NCBI RefSeq assembly: GCF_002863585.1
Contig: NZ_PGUY01000017.1
Coordinates: 62,001-126,000 of the forward strand
Length of the DNA stretch: 64,000 nucleotides
Reading direction: 5' to 3'
From: Peribacillus deserti
Lineage (GTDB): Bacteria > Bacillota > Bacilli > Bacillales > DSM-1321
Below are positions 34,850 through 44,291 of this stretch, one piece after another. Both the position numbers and the translations under genes were made by a program. Position 1 is the first letter of the stretch, and each line of letters starts with the position of its first letter. The notes beneath the pieces were generated by a model, which saw only the letters and a program-made list of their open reading frames with translations, was not told where the DNA came from and searched no databases.

Positions 34850-36082
34850 TTGAAAGATGACATCATTAAAAGATTTACTTCTTATGTAAAAGTGGACACT
34901 CAATCCAGCGATAGCAGCGAGAGTACTCCCTCAACACCCGGACAGCTTACTCTAGCCAATATGCTTGTCGAAGAATTAACATCAATCGGCATGGAAGAAG
35001 TGACGATTGATGAGAATGGGTATGTTATGGCATCCCTTCCCTCTAATACAGACGGAGAAGTACCGACCATTGGCTTTCTTGCCCATGTAGATACAGCCAC
35101 TGATTTTACTGGAGCAAATGTAAATCCACAGCTTGTTGAACATTACGATGGTACAGATATTACTTTAAATGAAAACTTACATATTGTTTTATCACCAAAT
35201 GATTTTCCAAACCTAAGCAGCTATAAAGGACATACCTTAATAACAACCGATGGCACCACTCTCCTTGGCGCTGATAATAAAGCAGGTATTGCCGAGATCA
35301 TGTCAGCCATGGATTATTTAATTAAGCATCCGGAAATCAAGCATGGAAAAGTAAGAGTAGCCTTTACTCCGGATGAAGAGATAGGCAGAGGGCCGCATAA
35401 ATTTAATGTGGATGCCTTTAATGCTAAATTCGCTTATACGGTGGACGGCGGACCACTTGGAGAACTGGAATATGAGAGCTTTAATGCAGCCTCAGCAAGG
35501 ATTACCATTACAGGGCGTAACATTCACCCTGGATCAGCGAAAAATAAAATGGTGAACTCCGCTAAGATTGCGATGGAGCTTAACAGCATGCTGCCTGCAG
35601 AAGAAGCACCGGAGTTTACAGAAGGCTACGAAGGCTTTTATCACCTCTCATCCGTAGAAGGAGATGTTTCTGAAACAAAACTTAGCTACATTATCCGGGA
35701 CTTTGATCGGGAGCAGTTCAACGGAAGAAAAGCAGCCCTTGAAAAGATTGTAGATGAATTGAGAGTTCGATACGGCAAAGACCGCATTCATCTAGAATTG
35801 AAGGACCAATATTATAATATGAGAGAGAAAATCGAGCCGGTTATAGAGATAGTTGACATCGCTCATCAAGCGATGGAGAATTTAGGCATCCAGCCCATCG
35901 TAAAGCCTATCCGCGGAGGAACAGACGGTTCACAGCTCTCCTATATGGGGCTTCCGACACCGAATATTTTTACAGGTGGGGAAAATTATCACGGCAAGTA
36001 TGAATATATCTCCGTGGATAATATGATAAAAGCTGCCGAAACAATCATTGAAATCATTAAACTGTATGAACAAAAAGCTTAA
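34850..36082 (+). CDS. pepT: Peptidase T (tripeptide aminopeptidase)
   Basis: 410 residues from TTG 34850, with AAAGGAG 9 bases upstream; the longer in-frame start has no site and would add 20 residues alien to the family. M20B motifs: [56 protein letters not shown] and [20 protein letters not shown]. PepT removes the N-terminal residue from tripeptides in the cytosol using two zinc ions. It is a single gene ending in a good terminator, and the third M20 peptidase in the window. Confidence 0.93.
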   Translation: MKDDIIKRFTSYVKVDTQSSDSSESTPSTPGQLTLANMLVEELTSIGMEEVTIDENGYVMASLPSNTDGEVPTIGFLAHVDTATDFTGANVNPQLVEHYDGTDITLNENLHIVLSPNDFPNLSSYKGHTLITTDGTTLLGADNKAGIAEIMSAMDYLIKHPEIKHGKVRVAFTPDEEIGRGPHKFNVDAFNAKFAYTVDGGPLGELEYESFNAASARITITGRNIHPGSAKNKMVNSAKIAMELNSMLPAEEAPEFTEGYEGFYHLSSVEGDVSETKLSYIIRDFDREQFNGRKAALEKIVDELRVRYGKDRIHLELKDQYYNMREKIEPVIEIVDIAHQAMENLGIQPIVKPIRGGTDGSQLSYMGLPTPNIFTGGENYHGKYEYISVDNMIKAAETIIEIIKLYEQKA

Positions 36083-36098
36083 TCATTCATTGCAACAC

Positions 36099-36134
36099 GA
36101 GCTGACTCAGCAAACTTGAGCCAGCTCTTTTATT
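36099..36134 (+). terminator. Terminator of pepT
   Basis: GAGCTGACTCA / TGAGCCAGCTC (one mismatch), followed by TTTTATTTT. Confidence 0.8.
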
Positions 36135-36157
36135 TTATTAACTCTGTTAAACATGGC

Positions 36158-36286
36158 TGTTGATTGCAGCTAGCAGGCACTCGCTTTCCGCGGGGCGTTC
36201 CGGGAGCCTCCTCGGCATTGACGCCTGTGGGGTCTCCCTTGCCCCGCTTTTCCCGCAGGAGTCTCGCATATCCGTTCCAATCAACA
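36158..36286 (+). repeat. Dispersed repeat, copy R4 (core only)
   Basis: The core of the R1 family (CGCTTTCCGCGGGGCG, GAGCCTCCTCGGC, GTGGGGTCTCCC, CCCGCAGGAGTCTCGC) is bounded by the exact inverse pair TGTTGATTG and CAATCAACA. It lacks the outer AGGCTGTTTTC ends, which indicates that the core can exist alone. Confidence 0.8.
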
Positions 36287-36452
36287 TCGTGCAAAAATCA
36301 ACAATGACCTTTAGGCATAGCTATTTTATTAAGGAAGTATGGAAAAAACTGATACTATTATGATAAAAATAAATCCTTTTCCACGGAACATATATTTTCT
36401 GAACAATTCCTGATATAATGTTTTGAGTCTTTTTGAGATGAAGGAGCCAGAT

Positions 36453-38105
36453 ATGTCAAAACAAAAGGTGTTAATCATCTATTTTTTAACCAGTATTACG
36501 TGGATCGTTGCAACAGACTTCCTTGTGGATTTATATATAACAAATCATTCAGTATATATGTGGATTCAAAAGATAAAAGGCCTATTGTTCATATTTTTCA
36601 CAGGTGCACTCATTTATGTTCTTCTCTCTAAAAACGAGAAGTTTTCACAGCTGAAGGAAGAAGAACAGCGTCTGTCTACACTAATTAATTCCATGGTCGA
36701 CTTTGTTAACTTTAAGGATGGAGAAGGCAGATGGATCAAAGCCAATACATTCGGCCTTAAGCTATTTCAGCTGGAACAAGTAAATTATATAGGCCTGAAG
36801 GATTCTGAACTGGCGGAATATACAGATTTTTATAATGAAGCCCTTAAATATTGTGAAGTGTCTGATGAGGAAACCTGGATTGAAAAAGAAATCACACGAT
36901 GCGAAGAGATTATCCCGCTGCCCAATGGAGATCAGAAAACATTTGATACCATTAAGGTACCACTGTTTAACCCGGATGGTTCCCGCAAAGCCCTTGTTGT
37001 CATAGGCCGGGATATTACGGAAAGAGTAAATGCAGAGAAAAAACTTTCTGACAGCCAGCAGCAGTATAGATCCCTATTCGAATACAATCCTGATCCAGTA
37101 TTCATGATTGACTTGAACAACAATATCACCAATATTAACCCGCAATTCGAGTATACCATCGGCCTGTCCCAGGATCGTTTAGTCGGAAGGTCTATTAACC
37201 AGTTCGTTTCAGGATATGAGCTGGACGATAAAAAGCTTCGGGATTCTTTTGCATATGTCCTTAGAAATAAGGAGGGTATTACAACAGGAGATATTAAGTT
37301 TGCTACTACCAGCGGCAAAACGCTCCTGCTCGCCTGTACCTTGGTACCGATGCTGATTGACGGTGAAATCACTGGAATTATTGGATATGCCAAGGATGTC
37401 ACGGTCATCAGGGAGACTGCAGAGCGCTTGAGGAAAACGGAAAAGCTTTCCGTTGTAGGCGAGCTCGCTGCAAGCGTGGCACATGAAGTAAGGAATCCAT
37501 TAACCTCGCTGAAGGGATTCGTCCAATTGCTAAAAGATAGTGATGAGACCTATCAAACCTATTACAGTATCATGCTCAATGAACTGGACCGTATCAATCA
37601 GATTGTCAGCGAACTGCTTGTTCTGGCAAAGCCGCAGGAAAAAGAGTTCAAGAAGCACAATGTGGTCCATCTCCTTTCGGATGTGAAGGCATTGCTCGAA
37701 CCTCAGGCAAACTATGACGGCGCTGAAATCATAATCGCCGTCAAAAACGAATTACCCTTAATTTCCTGTGAGGCCAATCAGTTAAAGCAGGTATTTATTA
37801 ATATTATTAAAAACTCTATTGAAGCATCCGCGCAAAAAGTCAAAATCAGTGTTGAAAAGGAAAAGGACATGGTTTCAATTCTGATTAAAGACGATGGATG
37901 CGGCATCGAAAAAGAAAGAATCAAGAACCTTGGGGAACCTTTTTACTCCTCGAAGGAAAAAGGCACTGGCCTAGGATTGACCGTAACTTACCGTATCATT
38001 GAAGCTCACCGCGGAAAACTTGAATTTAATAGTGAGGTCAGCAAAGGTACCGAGGTTAAAATCTTGCTGCCCGCCGATGCTGATGATTGGCAAAGGCCGT
38101 ACTGA
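36453..38105 (+). CDS. Membrane PAS-PAS sensor histidine kinase, orphan
   Basis: 550 residues from ATG 36453 (AAGGAGCCAGAT upstream). Two membrane helices lie at about 5-27 and 42-62. PAS-like domains follow at about 75-195 (VVIGRDITERVNAEKKL ends the first) and 200-325 (FEYNPDPVFMIDLNNNITNI). The HisKA phosphorylation box is AASVAHEVRNPLTSLKGF, and the HATPase carries N box IIKNSIEAS, G1 DDGCGIEK and G2 GTGLGL. No response regulator is adjacent. In spore formers orphan PAS kinases of this layout (KinA-KinE) feed the Spo0 phosphorelay, which is possible here. A terminator overlaps the stop region. Confidence 0.88.
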   Translation: MSKQKVLIIYFLTSITWIVATDFLVDLYITNHSVYMWIQKIKGLLFIFFTGALIYVLLSKNEKFSQLKEEEQRLSTLINSMVDFVNFKDGEGRWIKANTFGLKLFQLEQVNYIGLKDSELAEYTDFYNEALKYCEVSDEETWIEKEITRCEEIIPLPNGDQKTFDTIKVPLFNPDGSRKALVVIGRDITERVNAEKKLSDSQQQYRSLFEYNPDPVFMIDLNNNITNINPQFEYTIGLSQDRLVGRSINQFVSGYELDDKKLRDSFAYVLRNKEGITTGDIKFATTSGKTLLLACTLVPMLIDGEITGIIGYAKDVTVIRETAERLRKTEKLSVVGELAASVAHEVRNPLTSLKGFVQLLKDSDETYQTYYSIMLNELDRINQIVSELLVLAKPQEKEFKKHNVVHLLSDVKALLEPQANYDGAEIIIAVKNELPLISCEANQLKQVFINIIKNSIEASAQKVKISVEKEKDMVSILIKDDGCGIEKERIKNLGEPFYSSKEKGTGLGLTVTYRIIEAHRGKLEFNSEVSKGTEVKILLPADADDWQRPY

Positions 38106-38125
38106 ACTTAAGTACGGCTCTTTTT
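38096..38125 (+). terminator. Terminator of the histidine kinase gene
   Basis: GCCGTAC / GTACGGC with the stop codon in the loop, followed by TCTTTTT. Confidence 0.75.
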
Positions 38126-38128
38126 AAG

Positions 38129-38450
38129 CTGGACTGTGGTTTGATAAGTGTTTCTGTTTAACTTAGGTAACTTATACTTTAGGAGTCTCTCCGATATGGG
38201 CTTGATGGAGATTGCAATGAAAACAGTCATTATTGAGGATTTCCCGATAAAATTAAATATTTGACGCTGAAACTTAAGTTCCAAGCTCAAAAGACTTGGT
38301 TTTCCTTACAGTCATCTCCAGAACTATTCATAGACCCGGTTTTCAACCTGCCCCTGCCACCTCTTCATCTCGTTCTCTTCCCGAAAACCTCTCATATCTT
38401 CAAAAACATCATAAATCTTAAGCTGATTGGAAAAAGTAATAAAGAAAATG
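38129..38450. other. Gene-free interval
   Basis: No intact gene. The minus strand has a hydrophilic open stretch (38324-38428, ending KRWQGQVENRVYE) without a credible start codon or ribosome-binding site; it may be a gene remnant. The DUF1292 promoter should lie at the right end. Confidence 0.35.
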
Positions 38451-38465
38451 CGGAGGTGACGTGAA

Positions 38466-38747
38466 TTGGAACAACAACCTGAAATACGGGATTTTGTAAC
38501 AATCGAAGATGAAGAAGGTATAGAACGGCAGTATGCGGTTGAAGCACTATTTGATATGGAGGATCAATCTTATGCTCTGTTAACCTCTGGTGACGACACG
38601 ATTCTTGTTGGTGTAGAGGAAGAAGATGGAGAGCAGTATATCACAAACATTGATGATCCCGAGGAGCGGGATAACGTTTTAGCAGCGTACCAAATTGCTG
38701 TCGATGCGGCTCCTGCAGAGAATGTAGGGGACGTAGCGGATTTTTAA
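38466..38747 (+). CDS. DUF1292 family protein
   Basis: 93 residues, TTG 38466 behind GGAGGTGA. Strongly acidic, with the DUF1292 core FVTIEDEEGIERQYAVEALF, SYALLTSGDDTILVG and EQYITNIDDPEERDNVLAAY. YrzB-type relatives are usually encoded with yrzL/yrrK or elsewhere as stand-alone copies; function unknown. The spore-protein gene follows 98 bases later with its own site. Confidence 0.82.
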   Translation: MEQQPEIRDFVTIEDEEGIERQYAVEALFDMEDQSYALLTSGDDTILVGVEEEDGEQYITNIDDPEERDNVLAAYQIAVDAAPAENVGDVADF

Positions 38748-38845
38748 ATATCTTAACACGCTCAGGGTGAATTCTCTGCACCCAAAACGGTTACCTTATT
38801 AATGAGCATGATGGTATGCTCAATAACCGTCGGGAGTGATGTATC

Positions 38846-39040
38846 TTGGCAAGAAACAAACTTTTGGTTCCTGGTGCAGGTAATGCCCTAGATCAGATGA
38901 AGCAAGAAATTGCTAATGAGTTTGGAGTTCAGCTTGGTGCAGATACGACCGCACGTGCTAATGGTTCTGTCGGCGGAGAAATGACGAAGCGTATGATTGC
39001 TTATGCGCAGCAGCAATTAGCTCAACAGCAAGGACAGTAA
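38846..39040 (+). CDS. Alpha/beta-type small acid-soluble spore protein
   Basis: 64 residues, TTG 38846 behind GGGAGTGAT. The protein has the SASP pattern: [20 protein letters not shown] (GPR protease cleavage region), [20 protein letters not shown], and a Gln-rich tail. These proteins coat and protect spore DNA and supply amino acids at germination. The gene should be expressed in the forespore under sigma-G. It shows the organism to be an endospore former. Confidence 0.93.
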   Translation: MARNKLLVPGAGNALDQMKQEIANEFGVQLGADTTARANGSVGGEMTKRMIAYAQQQLAQQQGQ

Positions 39041-39043
39041 CCG

Positions 39044-39074
39044 AAAAAGAGGCCGAATCACGGCCTCTTTTTTT
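39044..39074 (+). terminator. Terminator of the SASP gene
   Basis: AAAGAGGCCG / CGGCCTCTTT, 10-bp perfect stem with a 5-base loop and T-run. Confidence 0.9.
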
Positions 39075-39150
39075 CTAAAAATAAACGAAATCATCAAAAG
39101 AGATTGACAATTCAATCATGCCCTGATAAATTAGAATACATATTAAAATC

Positions 39151-39425
39151 AATGACGAGAAGAGTAAGATAAGTATTCTGTTCCCCAGAGAATCGGCGCT
39201 GTTGCTTTCTAAAGGCAACTTGGTGAAAGCCGGTGTTCAGTCCTTATCCGAAGATCATCTCTGAGATGCAAAGCTGAAGCTAGTAAGCTTTGACGGTTTT
39301 TCCTCCGTTACCATGGGACACGTATGATAGTACGTTGACTGAGTGCTGCATGATTTGTAATGCAGAATTAGGGTGGTAACGCGAGCGTAAACTCGTCCCT
39401 GTTTAACAGGGGCGGGTTTTTTATT
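39151..39425 (+). promoter_or_regulatory. T-box leader, specifier probably ATC (Ile), upstream of brnQ
   Basis: Stem I begins GACGAGAAGAGTAAGATAAG; GATAAG pairs with CTTATC at 39243, placing the loop-E strand AGTA opposite GAA. The next bases GATCA put ATC at 39254-39256 as specifier. The T-box AGGGTGGTAACGCG lies at 39369, followed by the terminator ACTCGTCCCTG / CAGGGGCGGGT and a long T-run. An isoleucine codon suits the branched-chain transporter downstream. The gene start is 585 bp further on because repeat R5 lies between them. Confidence 0.88.
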
Positions 39426-39430
39426 TTTTT

Positions 39431-39978
39431 GGCTGTTTTCTCAAATTTGTCTGCTAATGAACAAGTAGGTTATTTCCACTCCAGGATGCTCGCTTTCCGC
39501 GGGGCGTGCGGTGAGCCTCCTCGGCGTATCGCCTGTGGGGTCTCACCTGATCGAAAAGCGGAGGACGGTGCTTTTCAAGAAAAGATCCATCCAAAAGCTG
39601 AATGATGATCTTTTTTACTAGAGGCAAAACGCTAAAAGAAAAGCAGACACCTGATAAAGAAGACTTGCTGATTGGCTAGCGATAGCGAAGACAGAAGCTT
39701 AGTCGCCCTTACCACGCTCCAACCGCCACGTCCTGTGGCCCCGCCTGGCTCGCACATCCTGTGCTTCGTGCGTTAGCCCGGCATAAGACTAGCGGCAGTA
39801 AAAGGCCGATTTTGCCTTTTAATGACGATTGGCTTATGACCGAAGGTGATAGTCCGGAGCTGGACAATACCCGCTGCTCCCGCAGGAGTCTCGCACCTAC
39901 CGTTCCAATCACCTTGATTTGACAACGGGTTGTGGTCAAACAATTAATCAATAAACAACATCTTTTTTGAAAACAGCC
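39431..39978 (+). repeat. Dispersed repeat, copy R5, with nested second repeat, between T-box and brnQ
   Basis: Ends GGCTGTTTTC (39431) and GAAAACAGCCT (39969-39979) match R1. The left core (ATGCTCGCTTTCCGCGGGGC to GTGGGGTCTCACC) and the right core (GCTGCTCCCGCAGGAGTCTC to TTCCAATCACC) are separated by a 320-bp insert. The element starts a few bases after the T-box terminator T-run and ends about 30 bases before the brnQ start. Confidence 0.85.
39550..39869 (-). repeat. Second-type repeat S2 nested in R5
   Basis: On the minus strand it begins TTGTCCAGCTCCGGACTATC and ends CCGTCCTCCGCTTTTCGAT. Shared blocks with S1, in the same order, are TGTCC-GCTCC, GTCATAAGCCAATCG, an internal hairpin (AAAAGGC / GCCTTTT type), GTCTTATGC and CCGCTTTTC. 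S2 has about 190 bp of extra sequence in its middle. Confidence 0.7.
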
Positions 39979-40010
39979 TCTTATTTTAATACATCAAAGG
40001 AGCGATCACA

Positions 40011-41351
40011 TTGAAAAAAAGAGACACATTATTTATTGGCCTTATGCTATTTTCCATGTTTTTTGGAGCTGGTAACCTTATCTTCCCTCCATTCTTAGGA
40101 GCTGAATCAGGCACCTCCTTCTGGCCTGCTATCGCAGGATTTATTTTAACTGGCGTCGGACTTCCATTTGCAGTGCTGTTAGCTGTTTCCCTTGTTAAAG
40201 GAGGAGCCCAAACGATCGGAAACAGAGTGCATCCTGTATTCAGCACCGCCTTTATGGTGATCGTTTACTTAAGCATCGGACCATTCCTGGCAATACCAAG
40301 AAATGCAAATGTGGCCTATGAGATGGGTCTAAAGCCATTTTTGGGCAGCTCAGCATCAGGATTTTCCTTATTTATTTTCACACTGGTTTTCTTTGCACTT
40401 GTTTATGTAATCAGCTTGAACCCTTCTTCTATGGAAAAATATATGGGCCGCTGGATTACACCAGTACTTCTTCTATCAATGGTTGTTCTATGTGTGACTG
40501 GACTTCTTAAACTTGATTCTCCTTTACAGGCACCAGCTGACGCATATGCCTCGGGTGCATTTTTTAAAGGGTTTCTTGAAGGATATAACACCATGGATGC
40601 TCTTGCTTCTTTAGCATTTGGGATTGTTATTCTGACAGCGATTGGGCAAAAAGGAATAAGCGATCGAAAACAATTAACGACATATACGTTGAAAGCTGCA
40701 GTGATTGCGGGTGTACTGCTTGCTCTTGTTTATGTTTCACTCGGGTTAATGGGCGCGAGGATGCCTGCAGGAAACTCCGCTAATGGTACAGAACTTCTTT
40801 CAGCTGCATCTGTCCTTCTCTTAGGAAACAGCGGTACGGCGCTTCTCGGTGTGATCTTTACACTGGCCTGTTTTACGACTGTAGTTGGACTGACTGCTGC
40901 CTGCGGCCAGTACTTCTCCCGCCTTCTGCCAAAAGTCAGTTACAAATTAGTTGTATTAGCAGTCACACTGGTTGGATTTACTCTTTCTAACCTGGGGTTA
41001 AACCAAATTTTAAAAATATCCGTACCGTTTCTTGTTATGGCTTATCCACTGACAATTGTACTGATCACTCTTACTTTCTTCAGCCGCTTCTTCAAGGATT
41101 CACGGAGAGTATATGCGAGCACTGTGTTATTCACAGGCGTATTTGCCTTAATTGATGGGTTAACGGTTTTCGGCCTTGATTTAGGACTTGTACAAAATTT
41201 GAGGGACTTCCTTCCGCTTTCCGCAAGCGGCCTTCAATGGATTCTGCCGGCCATCGCCGGGGCAATTCTTGGTTTAGTTCTCGATAAACTGTTTAAAGCA
41301 TCGTCTCGCGGAGAAGTGGCTACACCGAAAAACACCCAAAAAGTGTCTTAA
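40011..41351 (+). CDS. brnQ: Branched-chain amino acid transporter BrnQ (LIVCS family)
   Basis: 446 residues, TTG 40011 behind AAAGGAGCGATCACA. About twelve hydrophobic segments; family motifs LMLFSMFFGAGNLIFPPFLG and GPFLAIPRNANVAYEMG near the N-terminus and ALASLAFGIVILTAIGQKG in the middle. BrnQ imports Leu, Ile and Val with Na+ or H+. A T-box with an apparent Ile specifier is upstream, so transcription should rise when charged tRNA-Ile falls. The GNAT gene is 15 bases downstream and is probably co-transcribed. Confidence 0.92.
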   Translation: MKKRDTLFIGLMLFSMFFGAGNLIFPPFLGAESGTSFWPAIAGFILTGVGLPFAVLLAVSLVKGGAQTIGNRVHPVFSTAFMVIVYLSIGPFLAIPRNANVAYEMGLKPFLGSSASGFSLFIFTLVFFALVYVISLNPSSMEKYMGRWITPVLLLSMVVLCVTGLLKLDSPLQAPADAYASGAFFKGFLEGYNTMDALASLAFGIVILTAIGQKGISDRKQLTTYTLKAAVIAGVLLALVYVSLGLMGARMPAGNSANGTELLSAASVLLLGNSGTALLGVIFTLACFTTVVGLTAACGQYFSRLLPKVSYKLVVLAVTLVGFTLSNLGLNQILKISVPFLVMAYPLTIVLITLTFFSRFFKDSRRVYASTVLFTGVFALIDGLTVFGLDLGLVQNLRDFLPLSASGLQWILPAIAGAILGLVLDKLFKASSRGEVATPKNTQKVS

Positions 41352-41366
41352 TTTGGAGGTACTTGT

Positions 41367-41936
41367 ATGTTCTCATTTAAAGTCAATGAAGAAATATCCA
41401 TAGAGCTTTTACAGCAGCAGCACAAAGAGGAATTATTTCTGCTGATTGACAAGAACCGTGAGCATCTTCGCAAATGGCTTTCATGGGTAGATAAGAGAAA
41501 ATCTGCCGCGGATCTTGAACCAATTTTCCCAATCTGGCTGAAGAACTACGCAGACAATAATGGATTCGATGCTGGAATCCGTTACAAAGGAAAACTGGCC
41601 GGTATGATCGGGCTTCATTATATTGATTGGAAAAATAAAAGCACGAGTATTGGGTATTTCTTATCAGAGGAAGCCCAGGGCAGCGGAATCATTACTACAT
41701 GTGTACACGGACTTTTACTATATTTATTTACAGATCTTGAACTGAACCGTGTGGAAATACAATGTGCGGCAGGCAATGAACGGAGCAAAGCCATCCCAGA
41801 ACGGCTCGGGTTCGTGAAAGAAGGCATCAAACGTGATGGACAATGGCTATATGACCATTATGAGGATCTTGTAACTTATAGTATGCTTGCCGAAGAGTGG
41901 AAAAAGAATAGTAAGTGCGGATCCGTAGTTGATTAA
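41367..41936 (+). CDS. GNAT acetyltransferase, RimJ/RimL (YdaF) type
   Basis: 189 residues, ATG 41367 behind TTGGAGGTACTTGT. Family pattern: FLLIDKNREHLRKWLSWVDK, AGMIGLHYIDWKNKSTSIGY, then the acetyl-CoA loop region EEAQGSGIITTCVHGLLLYL and NRVEIQCAAGNERSKAIPER. The YdaF subgroup acetylates ribosomal-protein N-termini or small molecules; the target here is unknown. Position right after brnQ suggests T-box-controlled co-expression, though a functional link is not obvious. Confidence 0.85.
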   Translation: MFSFKVNEEISIELLQQQHKEELFLLIDKNREHLRKWLSWVDKRKSAADLEPIFPIWLKNYADNNGFDAGIRYKGKLAGMIGLHYIDWKNKSTSIGYFLSEEAQGSGIITTCVHGLLLYLFTDLELNRVEIQCAAGNERSKAIPERLGFVKEGIKRDGQWLYDHYEDLVTYSMLAEEWKKNSKCGSVVD

Positions 41937-41980
41937 GACAGTTTCCACAACGGATGCTGCCTCCTTATATGTATACAGTA

Positions 41981-42017
41981 AAAAAGCAGGAAACCTAATC
42001 AGAGTTTCCTGCTTTTT
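41981..42017. terminator. Bidirectional terminator between convergent operons
   Basis: AAAAAGCAGGAAAC / GTTTCCTGCTTTTT, a perfect 14-bp stem with a 9-base loop, usable from both sides. Confidence 0.9.
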
Positions 42018-42018
42018 A

Positions 42019-43353
42019 TTATTCGCGGCCCTTAGAAGGTTTTATAATAAACGATAAAACCGTCAGGATCACAAGTATTGCAATACAGACAGCGGAGCTT
42101 AGCCTGTTTGCTTCGCTTAAGATTAAAGCTATAAAGCTTACTCCTAAACCAATGATGGCGAACAGTGTTGCGAATGGGAAACCCCAGACTTTAAAATATG
42201 GTTCTTTTCTGTAAGTACGGCGCAGCCTTAGCTGTGCAAGACAAATGCTGATCCAGATAAATGAAACGGCAAATCCCGGGATGGCCATTAAGTATCCAAA
42301 CACCCTGTCAGGTTCCAAGTAAGCAATGTATGCGCCCGCTATCAGGACGACCGCACTGATGATCAAACTTACAACAGGCACCCCCCGCTTAGAAACAAAG
42401 CTTAAGCTTTTTGGGGCCACACCTGTAACAGCCAGAGAATGCATCATTCTCGTACTTCCATATATACCTGAATTTGCTGCTGATAGAACAGCTGTAATCA
42501 GAATGAAGTTCACAACATGCGATGCGCCTTCCAGCCCAGCAGTTTTAAATACCTGTACAAATGGACTGCCGCTTTGATCGATTGAATCCCATGGTATCAA
42601 TCCGCAGATGATAAGAATCGGCAGAGTATAGAATAACACTACGCGGAACATGACTCCCTTCACGATTCCGGGAAGCGACTTCTCTGCATCCTTCATTTCA
42701 GTGATTGTAAGACCGATCAGCTCGGAACCTCCGTAAGAGAACATCACAATCAGCAAGGTAGAAAAAACGGCTCCCCATCCATTCGGAACAAAGTCCGCAT
42801 AATTTTGCAGATACGGAGTTTCCCCTTGGCTTGGAATGATCCCAAATAAAATGGCGGTTCCTAATAATATGAACGCAATAATGACGAAGATTTTTAGACC
42901 AGCAAACCAGTACTCTATTTCTCCATAATATTTTACACTAAAACTGTTCAGCAGGATGATACCAAGAGCGCATAGCAGGCTCAGCGCCCAAAGCGGAGTA
43001 TCCGTAAACCAATATTGAAGGAAGCTTCCCGCTGCAATCACTTCAATCACACAAACCACAAGCCATAAAATAACATACAGCCAGCCCGTTACAAACGATA
43101 CTTTTTCTCCCAGTGCCTTTCCGATCAGCTGATTCATATTCTGCCCTGGATAAACAATGGCCATCTCAGCCAGAGCAGCCATGACAATCAAGAGCAGAAG
43201 GCCTGCAAATAAATAGGAAAAGATGACCCCCGGACCAGCCAGCCCAACTGTGTCTGCACTCCCTTTGAAAATTCCGGTTCCTATCATGCCACCCATGGCG
43301 ATCATTCGAACATGACGCGCTAGCAGCTGTTTCTGTAACTTATCACTTTGCAT
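42019..43353 (-). CDS. APC-family amino acid permease, probably for phenylalanine/aromatic amino acids
   Basis: 444 residues with about twelve membrane segments. AAT-family motifs: RHVRMIAMGGMIGTGIFKGS, the start of helix 1, then GPGVIFSYLFAG, ALAEMAIVYPGQNMNQLIGK and VMFSYGGSELIGLTITEMKD. The family includes AroP, PheP, LysP and others, so sequence alone does not fix the substrate. The T-box upstream has TTC at the specifier position, which implies control by tRNA-Phe and hence phenylalanine transport. It ends at a shared terminator. Confidence 0.87.
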   Translation of the reverse strand: MQSDKLQKQLLARHVRMIAMGGMIGTGIFKGSADTVGLAGPGVIFSYLFAGLLLLIVMAALAEMAIVYPGQNMNQLIGKALGEKVSFVTGWLYVILWLVVCVIEVIAAGSFLQYWFTDTPLWALSLLCALGIILLNSFSVKYYGEIEYWFAGLKIFVIIAFILLGTAILFGIIPSQGETPYLQNYADFVPNGWGAVFSTLLIVMFSYGGSELIGLTITEMKDAEKSLPGIVKGVMFRVVLFYTLPILIICGLIPWDSIDQSGSPFVQVFKTAGLEGASHVVNFILITAVLSAANSGIYGSTRMMHSLAVTGVAPKSLSFVSKRGVPVVSLIISAVVLIAGAYIAYLEPDRVFGYLMAIPGFAVSFIWISICLAQLRLRRTYRKEPYFKVWGFPFATLFAIIGLGVSFIALILSEANRLSSAVCIAILVILTVLSFIIKPSKGRE

Positions 43354-43443
43354 GTGACACCACCCTATTCACGTAAATAGATTTGATTTGCTTTTCCTGT
43401 ATCCAAAAGTATCAGTAAACCATTAATTTCTAAAAAATAAAAA

Positions 43444-43700
43444 TCCCTGCTGAAAAGAATCAGCAGGGACGATTATGATCGCGGTACCACCCTAGTTGTA
43501 AACACAGTTTACCTCTTGATTGCAATAACGGTTTAATCCGTCTTCCCTAGTAAGTGAGAGAAGAAAGCTCCAGGAGTGAAATTCATCTTAACATATGTAC
43601 CGGCTTCCACCATGCTGTTTGGAATGCTTTCCCGCAGCCCCCGGCTCTCTATAACAGTGAAGTTAAAACTACTATAATTCCCATCAACGCTTTATTAATA
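43444..43700 (-). promoter_or_regulatory. T-box leader, specifier probably TTC (Phe), upstream of the permease
   Basis: On the minus strand AGTAGTTTTAAC faces GTTAAGATGAATTTCACTCC: TTTTAAC pairs with GTTAAGA, AGTA faces GAA, and TTC (43580-43582) takes the specifier place, with the same GAA-N-codon-A spacing as in the brnQ leader. AGAGAGCCGGGGG and GGTGGAAGCC form the apical part. T-box TAGGGTGGTACCGC is at about 43478-43493, and the terminator is GTCCCTGCTGA / TCAGCAGGGAT with a T-run. Confidence 0.88.
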
Positions 43701-43790
43701 TTTTATTAGAATAATTAAAGGTATTTCTTGATTATAGTGAGGTTTGAAAGATCTGTCAAATGTTTTTTGATAATTTAGACATCTTGAACC

Positions 43791-44249
43791 TTACACACTT
43801 ATAGCCGGCATGGTTTTACCAGTTTCGAGCAGACTTTTTAGATTGCTTAGAATAGCAGGCCAGCCATTATTTAACCCGGCAAACGTATCATCCGCTTCCA
43901 CATAATCTACCGGCAGTAAATTCTCGTGCCTGAGGGTCAACTTAACGGCCCCACTCTGAGGCTTTAAATCGAAAGTCACCACGTAAGGCGTTTCACGCGG
44001 TGTATCATCCGCTGCCCCTTCCCAAGTAAAAGAAAGAAGGCGATTCCGCTCAATTTTTAGTATCTTCCCAGAGACATCAAGGCCGCCATCTTCAAGAAGA
44101 TAGGCAACTCGAGAACCTTCCTTCCAATCAGATTTAACGATTCTGCCAAAAAAATATTTTTTGGTAAATTCACCATCCGTAATCCTCTGCCAGACTTCAT
44201 CTATTGTAGCCGCAATGTACGTTACGTACACAAAAGCTGGTGTACTCAT
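43791..44249 (-). CDS. SRPBCC (AHSA1-like) domain protein
   Basis: 152 residues from ATG 44249 (TTAGGAGGAAAATAATC upstream; an 11-codon longer frame has no site). AHSA1-type pattern: VYVTYIAATIDEVWQRITDG, EFTKKYFFGRIVKSDWKEGS, LSFTWEG and the C-terminal helix GLNNGWPAILSNLKSLLETG. These small cytosolic proteins have a helix-grip fold binding hydrophobic ligands. In other bacteria they often pair with an ArsR regulator; none is adjacent here. Confidence 0.85.
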   Translation of the reverse strand: MSTPAFVYVTYIAATIDEVWQRITDGEFTKKYFFGRIVKSDWKEGSRVAYLLEDGGLDVSGKILKIERNRLLSFTWEGAADDTPRETPYVVTFDLKPQSGAVKLTLRHENLLPVDYVEADDTFAGLNNGWPAILSNLKSLLETGKTMPAISV

Positions 44250-44291
44250 GATTATTTTCCTCCTAAAGTATATATCTATCATTAATTAACT

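Noticed and set aside
38324-38428. Minus-strand stretch ending KRWQGQVENRVYE
   Set aside because: Protein-like composition but no start codon with a ribosome-binding site and no identifiable family; at most a remnant.
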